Source: Anderseniella sp963759095 | GTDB lineage: Bacteria > Pseudomonadota > Alphaproteobacteria > Rhizobiales > Aestuariivirgaceae | Assembly (NCBI GenBank): GCA_963759095.1 | Contig: CAVWYF010000024.1 | Location: forward strand, 1-64,000 | Reading direction: 5' to 3' | DNA length: 64,000 nt | Shown: one piece after another, positions 1-10,798 of the stretch | Position numbering within the stretch: position 1 is the stretch's first letter | How the letters are laid out: every line of letters starts with the position of its first letter | Program-made: the position numbers and the translations under genes | Notes under the pieces: model-generated | Told to the model about the DNA's origin: nothing | Database searches by the model: none | What the model saw: only the letters and a program-made list of their open reading frames with translations

Positions 1-102
1 CGACCACTGGTGCGACAGGCGAAGTTCCTTTGCGTGAGCCACACCCGACAGGGCAGTCGCCATGGCAAGACCGGCTATCAGTGATGTCAGTTTCAGTTTC
101 AT
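1..102 (-). CDS. Solute-binding protein, N-terminal fragment (TRAP DctP-like)
   Basis: Only the first 34 codons lie in the window; the gene continues off the left edge. The visible part is a Sec signal peptide (MKLK start, hydrophobic core, cleavage after AHA) followed by KELRLSHQWS, the usual first beta strand of a TRAP-transporter DctP-type periplasmic binding protein. A strong Shine-Dalgarno (GGGAGG) precedes the ATG. The gene diverges from the GntR regulator at 276, with a TTGTATACAA palindrome between them, so the regulator probably controls it. The family call rests on very little sequence; another periplasmic binding protein class is possible. Confidence 0.6.
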   Translation of the reverse strand, partial: MKLKLTSLIAGLAMATALSGVAHAKELRLSHQWS

Positions 103-195
103 GTAGTCCTCCCGGTCCGGCGTGTAACTCAACCGGACGTTTTCATGTTGAATTCGTTGACTGACGAAATGGGTCAGCACCTGCAGCCTACGTCT

Positions 196-227
196 TTGCG
201 TACAAGAGTCAACTGGATTGTATACAA
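196..227. promoter_or_regulatory. Putative GntR/FCD operator pair
   Basis: A perfect 10-bp palindrome TTGTATACAA lies at 218-227, and a related sequence TTGCGTACAA, matching at 8 of 10 positions, lies 22 bp upstream at 196-205. Both fall in the 173-bp gap between the divergent binding-protein gene and the GntR regulator gene. Palindromes of the TTGT-(AT)-ACAA type are typical of FadR/VanR-branch GntR operators. That this regulator binds here is inferred from position and sequence form. Confidence 0.5.
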
Positions 228-275
228 GAATTTGCTTGTTGGATGCATTGAAATGCGGTTACTGTCCTGGTCATC

Positions 276-944
276 ATGACGGAAAGAACTGCAGACCGTA
301 TTCGCGAAACTCTCGAACAGGCGATTTTGACCGGCGAGTTCGAGGACGGCGTACGCCTCGACGAAGTGCGTTTGTGCACCCGTTTCGGCGTGTCGCGAAC
401 GCCGGTTCGCGAAGCCCTGCATCAGCTCACGGCCTCCGGCCTGCTGGACATGAAGCCGCGCCGCGGGGCGTTTGTCCGCATGCCCGGTTTCGTGGAAGTG
501 GTGGAGATGTTCGAAGTCATGGGCGAGCTGGAGAGCATGTGCGGCAGGCTTGCCGCCAAGCGCATAAGCGATGCGCAGCTCAAGGCATTTTCCGCAGCCT
601 GCCTCAAATGCGAACAGGCCGAGGAAGCCGGCGACCGAGATGCCTATTACCGCGAGAACGAAACCTTTCACCAGGTCTTGTACCAGGCGAGCGGTAACGG
701 GTTTCTGCAGTCCCAGGCCCTGCAATTACAAAAGCGGCTGCAGCCGTTTCGACGCTTGCAGCTATGGGTGCGCGGCCGCATCAGGCAGTCGCTCGACGAA
801 CACCGGCAAATTCTGCAGGCGATTGAGGACGGGGACGGCGAGGCCGCCGAAAGCCTGCTGCGTGAGCATGTGACGGTACAGGGCGAGAAGTTCTTCGACC
901 TGATGCGCGGCCTCGATGAAACTTCCGCGCGCAAGACCGGCTGA
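276..944 (+). CDS. GntR-family transcriptional regulator (FCD domain)
   Basis: A 222-residue DNA-binding repressor or activator of the FadR/VanR branch. Residues about 5-70 form the GntR winged helix, with the hallmark SRTPVREALHQL recognition helix followed by RRGAFV in the wing. Residues about 80-205 form the all-helical FCD ligand domain, including ENETFHQVLYQASGN and the late DEHRQILQAIEDGDGE segment that normally supply metal or ligand contacts. The length is normal for the family. It diverges from the truncated binding-protein gene and ends a few bases before the convergent 2-hydroxyacid dehydrogenase gene, so it likely senses a small acid taken up or degraded by one of the neighbouring operons. 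The ligand cannot be read from sequence. Confidence 0.88.
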   Translation: MTERTADRIRETLEQAILTGEFEDGVRLDEVRLCTRFGVSRTPVREALHQLTASGLLDMKPRRGAFVRMPGFVEVVEMFEVMGELESMCGRLAAKRISDAQLKAFSAACLKCEQAEEAGDRDAYYRENETFHQVLYQASGNGFLQSQALQLQKRLQPFRRLQLWVRGRIRQSLDEHRQILQAIEDGDGEAAESLLREHVTVQGEKFFDLMRGLDETSARKTG

Positions 945-950
945 AGCTGA

Positions 951-1901
951 CTACCTGATGCCAGCGCACTCAGCCACTGGCGTGATCGCCCCTTTGCCGT
1001 CAAAGAAACTCAACAGGTTGTTGGCCACCAGATCACCCATGGCGAGGCGGGTCTCGACGGTTGCAGAGCCCTGGTGGGGCTGCAGAGTGACATTGTCGAG
1101 TACGCGCAGGTTTTCAGGAATCTTCGGTTCTGCTGCAAACACATCAAGACCCGCATGACCCAGCTTGCCGCTGGCAAGAGCTTCAATCAGCGCGTCTTCG
1201 TCATGCACCGAGCCACGTGCGACATTGATGAAAGTGCCTTCCGGACCGAGTGCTTCCAGTACCTGCGCATTGACGATGCCTTTGGTAGCTTCGCCGCCGG
1301 GACAAATGGCGATCAGGAAATCACAGCCGCGGGCCATATCCGTCAGGTTATCGTAAAATTCATAAGCCTGGTCTGCCTGCTGGCTTCTGCCATGATACCC
1401 GATCACGCATCCGAACACGTCCAGCTTGCGGGCAATGTCCTTGCCGATGCGGCCGAGCCCCAGAATGCCGACCTTGCGACCGTTGATGGCACGGGCAAGT
1501 GGTGGGTCACCCTCTTTTTCCCAGCGCCCGGCACGGGCAAACCTTTCCCATTCGCTGAAGCGGCGGGAGCAGGTCAGCACCAGTGTGACCGCCATATTGG
1601 CGACGTCATCATTGAGCACGTCAGGCGTATTGGTGGCGATAACATTGCGCGATGCCGCATGAGCCGCATCCACGCCGTCATAGCCGACGCCGAAACTTGC
1701 AATGATCTTGAGGCTGGGCAATGCGTCAATCAGGGCGGCATCGGCCTTGCCCATGGTAGCAATGCCTTCAATTCTGTCTGCAACGGATGACAGAAAGGCT
1801 TGCCTGTCATCTGCCTCATAGAGCCGGTGCAGCGTGTGCCGGGCTTCCAGGGCCTCCTGGATATGCGGCATCATGTTGGAGACCAGAAGAATATCAGTCA
1901 T
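951..1901 (-). CDS. D-isomer-specific 2-hydroxyacid dehydrogenase
   Basis: A 316-residue NAD(P)H-dependent enzyme of the hydroxypyruvate/glyoxylate reductase type. The Rossmann motif GLGRIG is near residue 150. The catalytic trio is visible: Arg in NVARGS, Glu in the following helix region, and His in LQPHQGSA near the C-terminus. It is probably the last gene of a minus-strand operon that starts at tctC (7056), since gaps to upstream genes are short. Reduction of a 2-oxoacid such as hydroxypyruvate or glyoxylate is the family expectation; the substrate is not established. A second, different family member is encoded at 43637-44599. Confidence 0.87.
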   Translation of the reverse strand: MTDILLVSNMMPHIQEALEARHTLHRLYEADDRQAFLSSVADRIEGIATMGKADAALIDALPSLKIIASFGVGYDGVDAAHAASRNVIATNTPDVLNDDVANMAVTLVLTCSRRFSEWERFARAGRWEKEGDPPLARAINGRKVGILGLGRIGKDIARKLDVFGCVIGYHGRSQQADQAYEFYDNLTDMARGCDFLIAICPGGEATKGIVNAQVLEALGPEGTFINVARGSVHDEDALIEALASGKLGHAGLDVFAAEPKIPENLRVLDNVTLQPHQGSATVETRLAMGDLVANNLLSFFDGKGAITPVAECAGIR

Positions 1902-1929
1902 CTATCGTTTCCTTGGATCAATGCAGTTC

Positions 1930-2922
1930 TTAGCAGTAACGCTCGGCACCGGGCCATTGCGCGTCGGTGTACCTGTCGCCGTACGCAAAACCGGGTGGCA
2001 GGCATTTGGCGATTTCAGCCAGATCATCCGGTGTCGGTTTCAGACTTTCACCGGCAGCCAGCTGTTCCAGATGCTTGCGTGAGCGGGTGCCGGGGATGGG
2101 CACAAGGTGTTCTCCCTGTTCCAGCAACCAGGCAATTGCAACAGTCGCGGGAGATACACTGCGGCCTTCGCAAAACACCCGGAATGCTTCAAGCGCCTTG
2201 ACGTTGTATGAGAAGTTCGGCTCGACAAAGCGTGGATTGCCGTTTCGGAAATCGCCATCCGTGAAGGTTCCCGGATCCGGCAGTGTATCAGCGAACATGC
2301 CGCGCCCCAGCGGCGAGAACGGCACGAACGCGACACCCAGTTCTTGGCACGCCTGTATGACACCAAGCTCCGGACTACGGGTCCACAGTGAGTATTCGCT
2401 TTGCACTGCCATAACCGGATGTACCGCATGGGCCCGGCGCAGCGAGAACGGCGCGATCTCGGAAAACCCGATGCCGCCGATCTTGCCCTCCTCCTTGAAA
2501 CGCACCAGGGTTTCCATGACGTCCTCGATAGGCCGGTTCGCCTCGCGACGGTGAATATAGTACAGCCCGACATGGTCCACGCCGAGATTGCGCAGGGATT
2601 TTTCGAGCGCTTCGCGCAGGTGTTCAGGAGAATTGTTGAAACCGCGCACATTGGTGTCAGGGTCACGGTAAATCCCCGCCTTGGTGGCGATTGTGAATTT
2701 GTGCGGGTGATCCTTGATGAACGAGCCGATTACCTTCTCCGACACACCGGCACCATAGACATTTGCCGTGTCGAGAAAGTCGATGCCGAGATCGAGCGCT
2801 GCAGCCAGCGTGTCATGGCTTTCGGCTTCGGTCGTCGGTCCGTAGGCGCCTGCGAAACTCCAGCAGCCCACACCGATGGCCGACACTTCCGGGCCACCGG
2901 TGCCAAGTTGACGTTTATGCAT
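1930..2922 (-). CDS. Aldo/keto reductase
   Basis: A 330-residue NADPH-dependent oxidoreductase with a (beta/alpha)8 barrel. The catalytic tetrad positions are visible: Asp and Tyr in FLDTANVYG, Lys in TKAG, and His in YYIHR. The C-terminal segment, with PIPGTRSRKHLEQ, is the cofactor-binding end typical of the YajO/Tas-like AKR branch. It lies 28 bp upstream of the 2-hydroxyacid dehydrogenase and 3 bp downstream of the 6PGDH-like gene, so the three are co-transcribed behind the Tct importer genes. A role in reducing a carbonyl intermediate of the imported acid is inferred from context. Confidence 0.88.
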   Translation of the reverse strand: MHKRQLGTGGPEVSAIGVGCWSFAGAYGPTTEAESHDTLAAALDLGIDFLDTANVYGAGVSEKVIGSFIKDHPHKFTIATKAGIYRDPDTNVRGFNNSPEHLREALEKSLRNLGVDHVGLYYIHRREANRPIEDVMETLVRFKEEGKIGGIGFSEIAPFSLRRAHAVHPVMAVQSEYSLWTRSPELGVIQACQELGVAFVPFSPLGRGMFADTLPDPGTFTDGDFRNGNPRFVEPNFSYNVKALEAFRVFCEGRSVSPATVAIAWLLEQGEHLVPIPGTRSRKHLEQLAAGESLKPTPDDLAEIAKCLPPGFAYGDRYTDAQWPGAERYC

Positions 2923-2925
2923 GAG

Positions 2926-3812
2926 CTAGTCCTTCTTCATGTCAATTTGCGCATAGACCTTGAGTGCCTCTTCCATGGTGCGGCTTGCATCAATGGTCTC
3001 ACGGGTTTCAGCGGCAAACGGGGTTTGCGCCAGTACCCGGAAAATGTCTGCGGCTCCGTCATGGAAACCGGATGTCACACCGGCGTCTGCAAACGTTGCC
3101 GCGATTTCCTCCATCTCACCGATCCAGCGTCCGGAATCTGCCGGCAAGCGCGGGATACGGGCCCGCATGGCATCGAGTGCCGGTTTCTGGCTGAAGGCAA
3201 ACTCTGCCGTCAGTTCTTCGGTGAGGCCGAGTTTTTCCGCGGCCAGCATGACGGCGGTCTGAAGCGTCCAGGTTCCCTTGGTGAGCGCGGCATAGACCAT
3301 CTTCATGGCCGAGGCGCGCCCGACCTCGGCGCCAAGACTGATGACCTCAAAACCCTTGCCATCCAATGCCAGCATGGACGACACGTCGGCGCCTGATACA
3401 TAAAACCGGGTGCCGCCGCCCTTGCCGGGCGCCAGACCTATGATGCCGGCGTCAATGAATACAGCTCCTGCTGCTGAAATGGCGTCCGCGGCCGCGCGCG
3501 CGGTTGCGGGAGAGATGGCATTGCAGTCCACGTAGACGGGCGTTTTGCCAGCCTCGCGCATGGCAGCGGCAATTTCGGTCGCCAGGCTGATCGCCGCAGA
3601 TGGCGGCAGGATGGACAGAATGACATCGGCACGCTCGACCAACTTCACCAGCGTTTCGGTATCCTGCATACCGGCCCGGGTTGCCAGCGTGCGGGTTGCT
3701 TCGCTGCGCCCGGCCAGACAGGTCAGCACCGTATGACCGGCATCGCTCAGCGCAGCGCCGACACCATGGCCCATGTCACCGGGCATCAGGATTGCAATAA
3801 CGGGCAGTGTCA

Positions 3813-3813
<1 letters not shown>
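2926..3813 (-). CDS. NAD(P)-binding oxidoreductase, 6PGDH-like with DUF1932-type C-terminus
   Basis: A 295-residue protein of the 6-phosphogluconate/3-hydroxyisobutyrate dehydrogenase superfamily. The N-terminal Rossmann domain carries a degenerate glycine motif (LMPGDMGHGVG instead of GxGxMG). The middle contains DCNAISP and IDAGIIG in the place of the usual substrate loop, and KMVYAALTKG carries the catalytic-type lysine. The C-terminal helical part fits DUF1932, which is common in uncharacterised members. Its stop codon overlaps the start of tctA, so translation is probably coupled. A dehydrogenase acting on a beta-hydroxyacid from the Tct-imported substrate is inferred. Confidence 0.8.
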
Positions 3814-5477
<1,664 letters not shown>

Positions 5478-5497
5478 GTCAGGTGGTCCTTCAGGCT

Positions 5498-5995
5498 CTA
5501 TCGGATCGAGAAGATTTCGCCCTCAGGCAAAATCACTCGCAGGCCAAAGGTGAACAAGGTCCACATGAAGCCCATGGACACGGTGGCATAGATCGCGTGG
5601 CGAACCAGGTCGCGTGGCGTCCAGCCGCCAAGGACAGTAAGCAGGGCGAACACAAGCAGTACTCCGCCGATCAGCGCACCGGTCCAGGGCAGGGTTGCCA
5701 GAAACGCGAAATAGATCGCGAAACAGATGATCGGATTGCGAAAATACTCCAGAAATCCGCGCAATCCGGGTTTTCGGTCATCCGGTTTGGCGTCAGCTGA
5801 AGCCGGATAGCTGAGTGACTGGACAAAATAGATGGCGCTGAACAGGGTCAGAACTGCAACAATGATCTGCGGCCACGTAGACGGTTTGAGCGTGCCGTAT
5901 CCCGGCAACCGGATGTGCAGGGACGACCAGGCCAACAGGCCACAAAACAGCAGCAGCAGGATTGCGATTACAGTGTCTCTATTGAGTGCGCGCAT
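5498..5995 (-). CDS. Tripartite tricarboxylate transporter small permease TctB
   Basis: A 165-residue membrane protein with four hydrophobic segments, the size and layout of TctB small subunits. The first segment follows a short charged N-terminus (MRALNRDT), and a soluble loop rich in Asp/Lys (about residues 70-90) separates the first and second pairs. It sits between tctC and tctA as in canonical tctCBA operons. A 92-bp gap holding a stable hairpin separates it from tctC. Confidence 0.88.
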   Translation of the reverse strand: MRALNRDTVIAILLLLFCGLLAWSSLHIRLPGYGTLKPSTWPQIIVAVLTLFSAIYFVQSLSYPASADAKPDDRKPGLRGFLEYFRNPIICFAIYFAFLATLPWTGALIGGVLLVFALLTVLGGWTPRDLVRHAIYATVSMGFMWTLFTFGLRVILPEGEIFSIR

Positions 5996-6040
5996 GGATG
6001 CCCGAGCCAGCCTGGTATGTGAAATGGAATAAGATAAACT

Positions 6041-6069
6041 GGACCGGACGCCAGATCGGCATCCGGTCC
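6041..6069 (-). terminator. Hairpin between tctC and tctB
   Basis: An 8-bp perfect stem (6041-6048 with 6062-6069) with a 13-nt loop lies immediately after the binding-protein gene and before the permease genes. There is no long U tract in the operon direction. It is better read as a 3'-stabilising or partial-termination hairpin that lets the binding protein be made in excess over the permeases. Confidence 0.55.
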
Positions 6070-6087
6070 TTTTGTACCCGCAACGGG

Positions 6088-7056
6088 TTACTTCTTGTAC
6101 ATGCCAACCTTGATGGCGACTTTTTCATGGGCTTCGTACTCGGCCTTGAACCAGTCGGCATACTCTTCGGCATTGCGATACTTGATCTGGGTGCCCTTGG
6201 ACTCAAGTGACGACTTGAAGTCCGCGTTTTCCGCAGCCTGCTTGATGACGCCGGCCCAGTAGTCGATGACCTCTTTCGGTGTGCCCTTTGGCGCGACGAT
6301 GCCGCGGTCAAGCGAATAGGTCATGTCAACACCAAGTTCCTTCAGTGTCGGCAGATCAGGCAGCAACGGTGAGCGTTCTTCAGACGCAATCGCCATAGCC
6401 TTGAGGTCGCCTGTGGCCAGATGCTTCTTGGCTGTCGGAATGTTGATGGTGCCCAGCTTGATCGTATTGGCCAGCAGCGCAGTTACGCGCTCCTTGGTGC
6501 CGTCGAACGGTACATATTTGAACTTGGTACCGGTCAGGTCTTCAAACAGCAGCCACATGAACTGGCTGGTTGACCCGAAAGTAGCGCCTAGTTCAATGCT
6601 TTCCGGTGCGCCTTTCGCTGCTGCTACCAGTTCCTCGATTGAGTTGAAAGGCACTGTGCCGGCTGCGCCCATGATCTCAGGCGTCGAGGTGACCTGTGCC
6701 ACCATGTCGAAACCATCCCAGGTAAAGTCCACACGGCCGTTCAGAAAACCGACAATGGCACTCTGGTGAATGGCGAACAGGGTGCACCCGTCAGCCTTGG
6801 CCTTGCGGGCTTCCTTGGCGCCCTTGTTGCCGCCCTGACCCGGTACGGTCACAACCTGCAGTTTTACCGGCACATCCATTTCCTGAATGGTCTTTTCCAT
6901 TTGTGAAAAGATGATGTGTGTGCCGCCGCCGGCCTTCCATGGCACGATCAGCTTGGCGGTGGTGCAACCCATATCAAGTGCCTGCGCCGGGGCAGACATT
7001 CCAATGGCGGCTGCCGCAATGGCAATGCCGCCCATAAGTGATTTGGCGAAACGCAT
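6088..7056 (-). CDS. Tripartite tricarboxylate transporter substrate-binding protein TctC
   Basis: A 322-residue periplasmic binding protein. It has a clear Sec signal peptide (MRFAKS, hydrophobic core, cleavage after SAPAQA) and the Bug/TctC fold: LIVPWKAGGGTH near residue 40 (phosphate-like ligand loop), VVTVPGQGGNKGA, and the C-terminal helices. It captures a carboxylate in the periplasm and delivers it to TctAB. It is the first gene of the minus-strand operon and diverges from aspartate dehydrogenase across about 135 bp. The hairpin after its stop suggests higher expression than the permeases. Confidence 0.92.
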   Translation of the reverse strand: MRFAKSLMGGIAIAAAAIGMSAPAQALDMGCTTAKLIVPWKAGGGTHIIFSQMEKTIQEMDVPVKLQVVTVPGQGGNKGAKEARKAKADGCTLFAIHQSAIVGFLNGRVDFTWDGFDMVAQVTSTPEIMGAAGTVPFNSIEELVAAAKGAPESIELGATFGSTSQFMWLLFEDLTGTKFKYVPFDGTKERVTALLANTIKLGTINIPTAKKHLATGDLKAMAIASEERSPLLPDLPTLKELGVDMTYSLDRGIVAPKGTPKEVIDYWAGVIKQAAENADFKSSLESKGTQIKYRNAEEYADWFKAEYEAHEKVAIKVGMYKK

Positions 7057-7192
7057 GAACTTCTCCCTGTAATATACTATTGAAATATTGTTCTCAGGGC
7101 ATTTGCCCCGAGTGAACGAAAAAGACTAAGGGTATCGCTCGTTGAGTCAATCGCGTGGGGCGTTATTCGGTCCCGCAGGGCGGGAGAGCCAT

Positions 7193-8026
7193 ATGCAAAA
7201 TAACCTGACATCGCCACCAACACTGCGTCTGGGCATTGCCGGTCTCGGCACTATCGGGCTGGCCGTGGCCAAACGCGTAGACGCCGGCGAGGCAGGCGAT
7301 ATGGTGGTATCGGCGGTATCAGCACGCAATACGCAGAAAGCCGCCGACAATATCTCCGCTTTCGCACACAGACCCGACATCGTGCCGATAGGCGAGATTG
7401 GCGAGCATTGCGACGTGGTGCTGGAATGTGCACCCAGGTCGGTGTTTGATGCACTTGCTGCGTCAGCCATTTCCAATGGATGCATCTTTATCCCGCTGTC
7501 GGTGGGGGCTTTGCTGGACCGGCCTGAACTGGTGGATCAGGCGCGCGCGTCAGGAGCGAAAATCGTGGTGCCGACCGGTGCGCTGATCGGACTTGATGCG
7601 GTCAAGGCGATTGCCCAGGGCAATGTCACCAGCATCACCATGGAGACACGCAAACCGCCGCGCGGACTGAAAGGCGCGCCGCACATTGCGGCAACCGGTG
7701 TTGATCTGGACAATGTCAGCGAACCGGTAAAAGTGTTCTCGGGCACTGCACGCGAAGCAGCCAAGGGATTTCCGGCCAATGTGAATGTGGCCGCAGCACT
7801 TGGCCTTGCCGGTATCGGACCCGACCGCACCATGGTTGAAATCTGGGCCGATCCGACCGTGCAGCACAACACCCATACGATTACGGCAAAATCGGATTCA
7901 TCCGATTTCACCATGACAATCCAGAACATTCCCACAGAGGAAAACCCACCCACCGGAAAAATCACTGCACTGAGCGCTTTGGCAACCCTGCAACGGTTGA
8001 CATCACCGCTGGTGGTCGGCACCTGA
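7193..8026 (+). CDS. nadX: Aspartate dehydrogenase-like (NadX/DUF108 family)
   Basis: A 277-residue NAD(P)-dependent L-aspartate dehydrogenase homologue. The N-terminal Rossmann motif is GLGTIG, the middle has LECAP and SVGALLD, and the C-terminal DUF108 domain contains GFPANVNVAAALGLAG and the QHNTH histidine region expected for catalysis. The family converts L-aspartate to iminoaspartate/oxaloacetate for NAD synthesis or amino-acid catabolism. The ATG at 7193 is chosen over an upstream in-frame TTG because a GGGAGAG ribosome site precedes it at normal spacing. It is 40 bp upstream of the gamma-glutamyltransferase gene, with which it likely forms an operon. A catabolic rather than NAD-biosynthetic role is inferred, as no nadA or nadC is nearby. 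Confidence 0.82.
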   Translation: MQNNLTSPPTLRLGIAGLGTIGLAVAKRVDAGEAGDMVVSAVSARNTQKAADNISAFAHRPDIVPIGEIGEHCDVVLECAPRSVFDALAASAISNGCIFIPLSVGALLDRPELVDQARASGAKIVVPTGALIGLDAVKAIAQGNVTSITMETRKPPRGLKGAPHIAATGVDLDNVSEPVKVFSGTAREAAKGFPANVNVAAALGLAGIGPDRTMVEIWADPTVQHNTHTITAKSDSSDFTMTIQNIPTEENPPTGKITALSALATLQRLTSPLVVGT

Positions 8027-8066
8027 AGACAACAGCTAGTTTCATGCACGAAAAGGCCGGTCCTAA

Positions 8067-9665
8067 ATGAGAGATCTCGAACAACCCGGCCGCTCGCCGG
8101 TTCTGTCAACAAACGGCATGGCGGCGACGTCGCATCCGCTATCGACGCAAGTTGCCGTGCGGGTTCTGCAGGATGGTGGCAATGCGCTCGATGCAGCGGT
8201 TGCAGCGTGCGCCGTCCAGTGTGTGGTTGAGCCTGAATCAACAGGTATTGGCGGCGACTGCTTCTGTCTGTATGCACCAAAGGGTTCCACCGACATTGTC
8301 GCCTATAACGGGTCAGGCCGGGCACCGGCAGCCGCCACTGCGCAATGGTATGCCGACAACGGCATCACCGAGATTGAACAGCAAAGCCCGCACTCGGTTA
8401 CCATTCCAGGCGCAATAGATGCCTGGGATATGCTGGTGCGTGATCACGGCAGCAGGCCACTGGCCGACCTGCTGGCACCGGCAATTGATTTTGCCCGTAA
8501 CGGGTATCCGATTTCCTCGCGGGTCAGTGTGGATTTTGCCAGCCAGCGTGACCATTTGCGCCATGATGAAAACGCCGCAAAGGTTTTCCTGCGCGAAGAC
8601 GGCGAGCCATACGCGCATGGCCAGTTGCACAAGCAACCGGCACTGGCCGACACGCTGCAGTTGATCGGCGAGGCAGGACGTGACGGGTTTTATACGGGAG
8701 CTGTTGCAGAAGATATTGTCAGCCATCTGCAATCCAAAGGCGGGCTTCATACGCTGGATGACTTTGCCGGCATGAGGGGCGAATACGTCACACCGATCAG
8801 CACGGAGTTTCGCGGTAACACGGTTTATCAGTGCCCACCCAACGGGCAGGGCGTGATTGCGCTGATGCTGCTCAACGTGATGAGCGGCATCGAGGCGGGC
8901 GAGGGCGGCCCGATCACGCTGGAGCGGGTGCATCGCGAGATCGAGGCGGGCAGGCTTGCCTACCGTGACCGCAATCTGTATCTGGCAGACCCGGGCCAGT
9001 CAGACGTGCCGGTGGACTGGTTCCTGTCTGAAGAACATGCCGCCGAAACCCGGGCCGCCATCAATGATGCTCATGCGCTTGATCCGATGCCGGCGTTTTC
9101 CGGTCCGCAGCACAAGTCAACGGTTTACATTTCCGTGGTCGACAAGGATCGCAATGCGTGCAGTTTCATCAACACGCTGTTCCACAATTTCGGCTCAGGG
9201 CTGATGGCGCCGAAATCGGGCGTCATGCTGCACAATCGCGGCCAGGGTTTCGTGCTTGATCCAAACCACCCCAACTGCATCGCGCCAGGCAAGCGTCCGC
9301 TGCACACCATCATTCCCGGCATGGTGGCCAGAGATGACCGGGTGGTGATGCCGTATGGCGTCATGGGCGGCGAGTACCAGGCCTTCGGCCACATGCAGTT
9401 TCTCACCCGCTTGTGTGATTTTGGCCTGGATGTGCAGGAAGCCCAGGATGCACCGCGCTTCTTCCCCGATCCGTTTACCGGCGAGGTTGAAGTTGAAGGC
9501 ACCATTCCGGCAGACATCCTGGCCGGCCTGGAAGCCAAGGGCCATAAGCTTGTACGCCCGGCAAAACCGATCGGCGGCTCACAGGCCATCTGGATCGACT
9601 GGGACGAGGGTGTGCTGATCGGCGGCTCCGACCCGCGCAAGGACGGTTGCGCCATCGGGTACTAG
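8067..9665 (+). CDS. ggt: Gamma-glutamyltransferase (cytoplasmic-type)
   Basis: A 532-residue N-terminal nucleophile hydrolase that cleaves gamma-glutamyl amide bonds. The autoprocessing site and catalytic threonine are visible at about residue 352 in HKSTVYISVVD, which would start the small subunit, and GSGLM follows in the small subunit. The early GGNALDAAVA and GIGGD motifs are typical of the large subunit. There is no signal peptide, unlike many periplasmic GGTs, so it should act in the cytoplasm on an imported gamma-glutamyl compound. It follows aspartate dehydrogenase by 40 bp. Gamma-glutamyl amines or amides are plausible substrates but not proven. Confidence 0.88.
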   Translation: MRDLEQPGRSPVLSTNGMAATSHPLSTQVAVRVLQDGGNALDAAVAACAVQCVVEPESTGIGGDCFCLYAPKGSTDIVAYNGSGRAPAAATAQWYADNGITEIEQQSPHSVTIPGAIDAWDMLVRDHGSRPLADLLAPAIDFARNGYPISSRVSVDFASQRDHLRHDENAAKVFLREDGEPYAHGQLHKQPALADTLQLIGEAGRDGFYTGAVAEDIVSHLQSKGGLHTLDDFAGMRGEYVTPISTEFRGNTVYQCPPNGQGVIALMLLNVMSGIEAGEGGPITLERVHREIEAGRLAYRDRNLYLADPGQSDVPVDWFLSEEHAAETRAAINDAHALDPMPAFSGPQHKSTVYISVVDKDRNACSFINTLFHNFGSGLMAPKSGVMLHNRGQGFVLDPNHPNCIAPGKRPLHTIIPGMVARDDRVVMPYGVMGGEYQAFGHMQFLTRLCDFGLDVQEAQDAPRFFPDPFTGEVEVEGTIPADILAGLEAKGHKLVRPAKPIGGSQAIWIDWDEGVLIGGSDPRKDGCAIGY

Positions 9666-9690
9666 GTTACCTGATCGCTTTCAGAGTGTT

Positions 9691-9729
9691 AGAGCAACTT
9701 TATGGGTTCATTTGAACCGATGGTGCTCT
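9691..9729. repeat. Palindromic intergenic repeat, copy 1
   Basis: An imperfect 39-bp palindrome (AGAGCAAC ... GTGCTCT arms with ATGGGTTCA/TGAACC inside) lies between the convergent ggt and LysR genes. A closely similar sequence lies at 53598-53634 in opposite orientation, and a shorter relative lies at 48276-48299. It is a dispersed REP-like element that may also terminate transcription here. Confidence 0.6.
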
Positions 9730-9752
9730 AGCGGTGGCTCCAGGCCATATTG

Positions 9753-10679
9753 TTAAGCCTGCCCGTCGGCCATCGTCCGAAAATGGCCGACAAGGGTGTC
9801 GGCAAAATCTCTGGCCAGCAGCGATACCGGGCGGTGGTTGGGACGCAGGATGGCCAGTTCGAAGGCAATGTCCGGGTGGAACGGCTTGAATATGACCCCG
9901 GCGGTTTGTCCGCTGCGATAGAGTTTGTAACTTTGCGCCGTTACGGGATCGACCACGGCGCACGCCAGCCCGTTTTCCACATAGGTCAGAAGCGGAATGA
10001 AGTACTGGGTGGAGAACGCCACATTCATTGACGCTCCTACTGAAGCAAATGCGTCCTGCAACTGGATGCTGACGGGATGGTCGTCCATCAGTATTCCGAT
10101 CGGGTCAGTGTCAAGATGGTCGATGGTGATGATCTTTTCTGCTGCCAACGGACTTTGCGCCGGTACCGCGCACAGGCAGGAAAAACGTATCAATTCAGAG
10201 TCTATCAGGCCGCTTTCGCGCGACAGGTTCGGATGATTGTCGCAGATGCCGATGTCATATTGCTGGGCCGCGAGAAGCTGGATGACGGCCTCGGTGCTGC
10301 GCGAGACGAGTGTCGTCTTGATGTCGGATTTGTCCTTGGCGTATTTCGAAACGATATCCGGCAGCACAAACACCGACGGGCCGGGCATGGAGGCTATGCG
10401 CAATTCGCCGCTTTCAAGCGCCCTGATGCGACGCATGTTCTGGGTGATCGTTGCGACCCGTTTCAGCAGTTCGCCGCATTCTTCAAACAGGTATTGGGCT
10501 TCAGGAACCGCGTGCAGCCTGCCGCTCCTGCGGTCGAACAGCTTCATGCCGAGGTCGTTTTCGAGGTTGGCGATGGTTGCGCTGATTGACGGTTGCGTTC
10601 GGTTGAGATTGCGCGCTGCCTGCGAAATCGACCCGGTCAGCATGACCTCATGGAAGGCGCGCATCTGATTTAAATTCAC
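9753..10679 (-). CDS. LysR-family transcriptional regulator
   Basis: A 308-residue LysR-type regulator. The N-terminal winged HTH (residues about 1-60) reads MNLNQMRAFHEVMLTGSISQAARNLNRTQPSISATI, the standard LysR pattern. The rest is the two-lobed inducer-binding domain. It diverges from the TAXI-TRAP binding-protein gene across about 120 bp, the usual arrangement for a LysR regulator that controls the divergent operon and itself. The inducer is probably the imported compound or a catabolite; this is inferred. Confidence 0.92.
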   Translation of the reverse strand: MNLNQMRAFHEVMLTGSISQAARNLNRTQPSISATIANLENDLGMKLFDRRSGRLHAVPEAQYLFEECGELLKRVATITQNMRRIRALESGELRIASMPGPSVFVLPDIVSKYAKDKSDIKTTLVSRSTEAVIQLLAAQQYDIGICDNHPNLSRESGLIDSELIRFSCLCAVPAQSPLAAEKIITIDHLDTDPIGILMDDHPVSIQLQDAFASVGASMNVAFSTQYFIPLLTYVENGLACAVVDPVTAQSYKLYRSGQTAGVIFKPFHPDIAFELAILRPNHRPVSLLARDFADTLVGHFRTMADGQA

Positions 10680-10798
10680 AATACACCTACAAATTTTTCC
10701 TATGACTTTAAAGAAAATGAGAATTTGTGCAAATGAGTTATACGGCGTAGCCTTTTCCTCAAGGTTTCACAGGGAAGCCGGTTCAAGGGAGAAAAGGA

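Noticed and set aside
1074..1790. 238-codon plus-strand frame inside the first 2-hydroxyacid dehydrogenase gene
   Set aside because: Antisense shadow of a well-supported enzyme gene; no family resemblance and no ribosome site.
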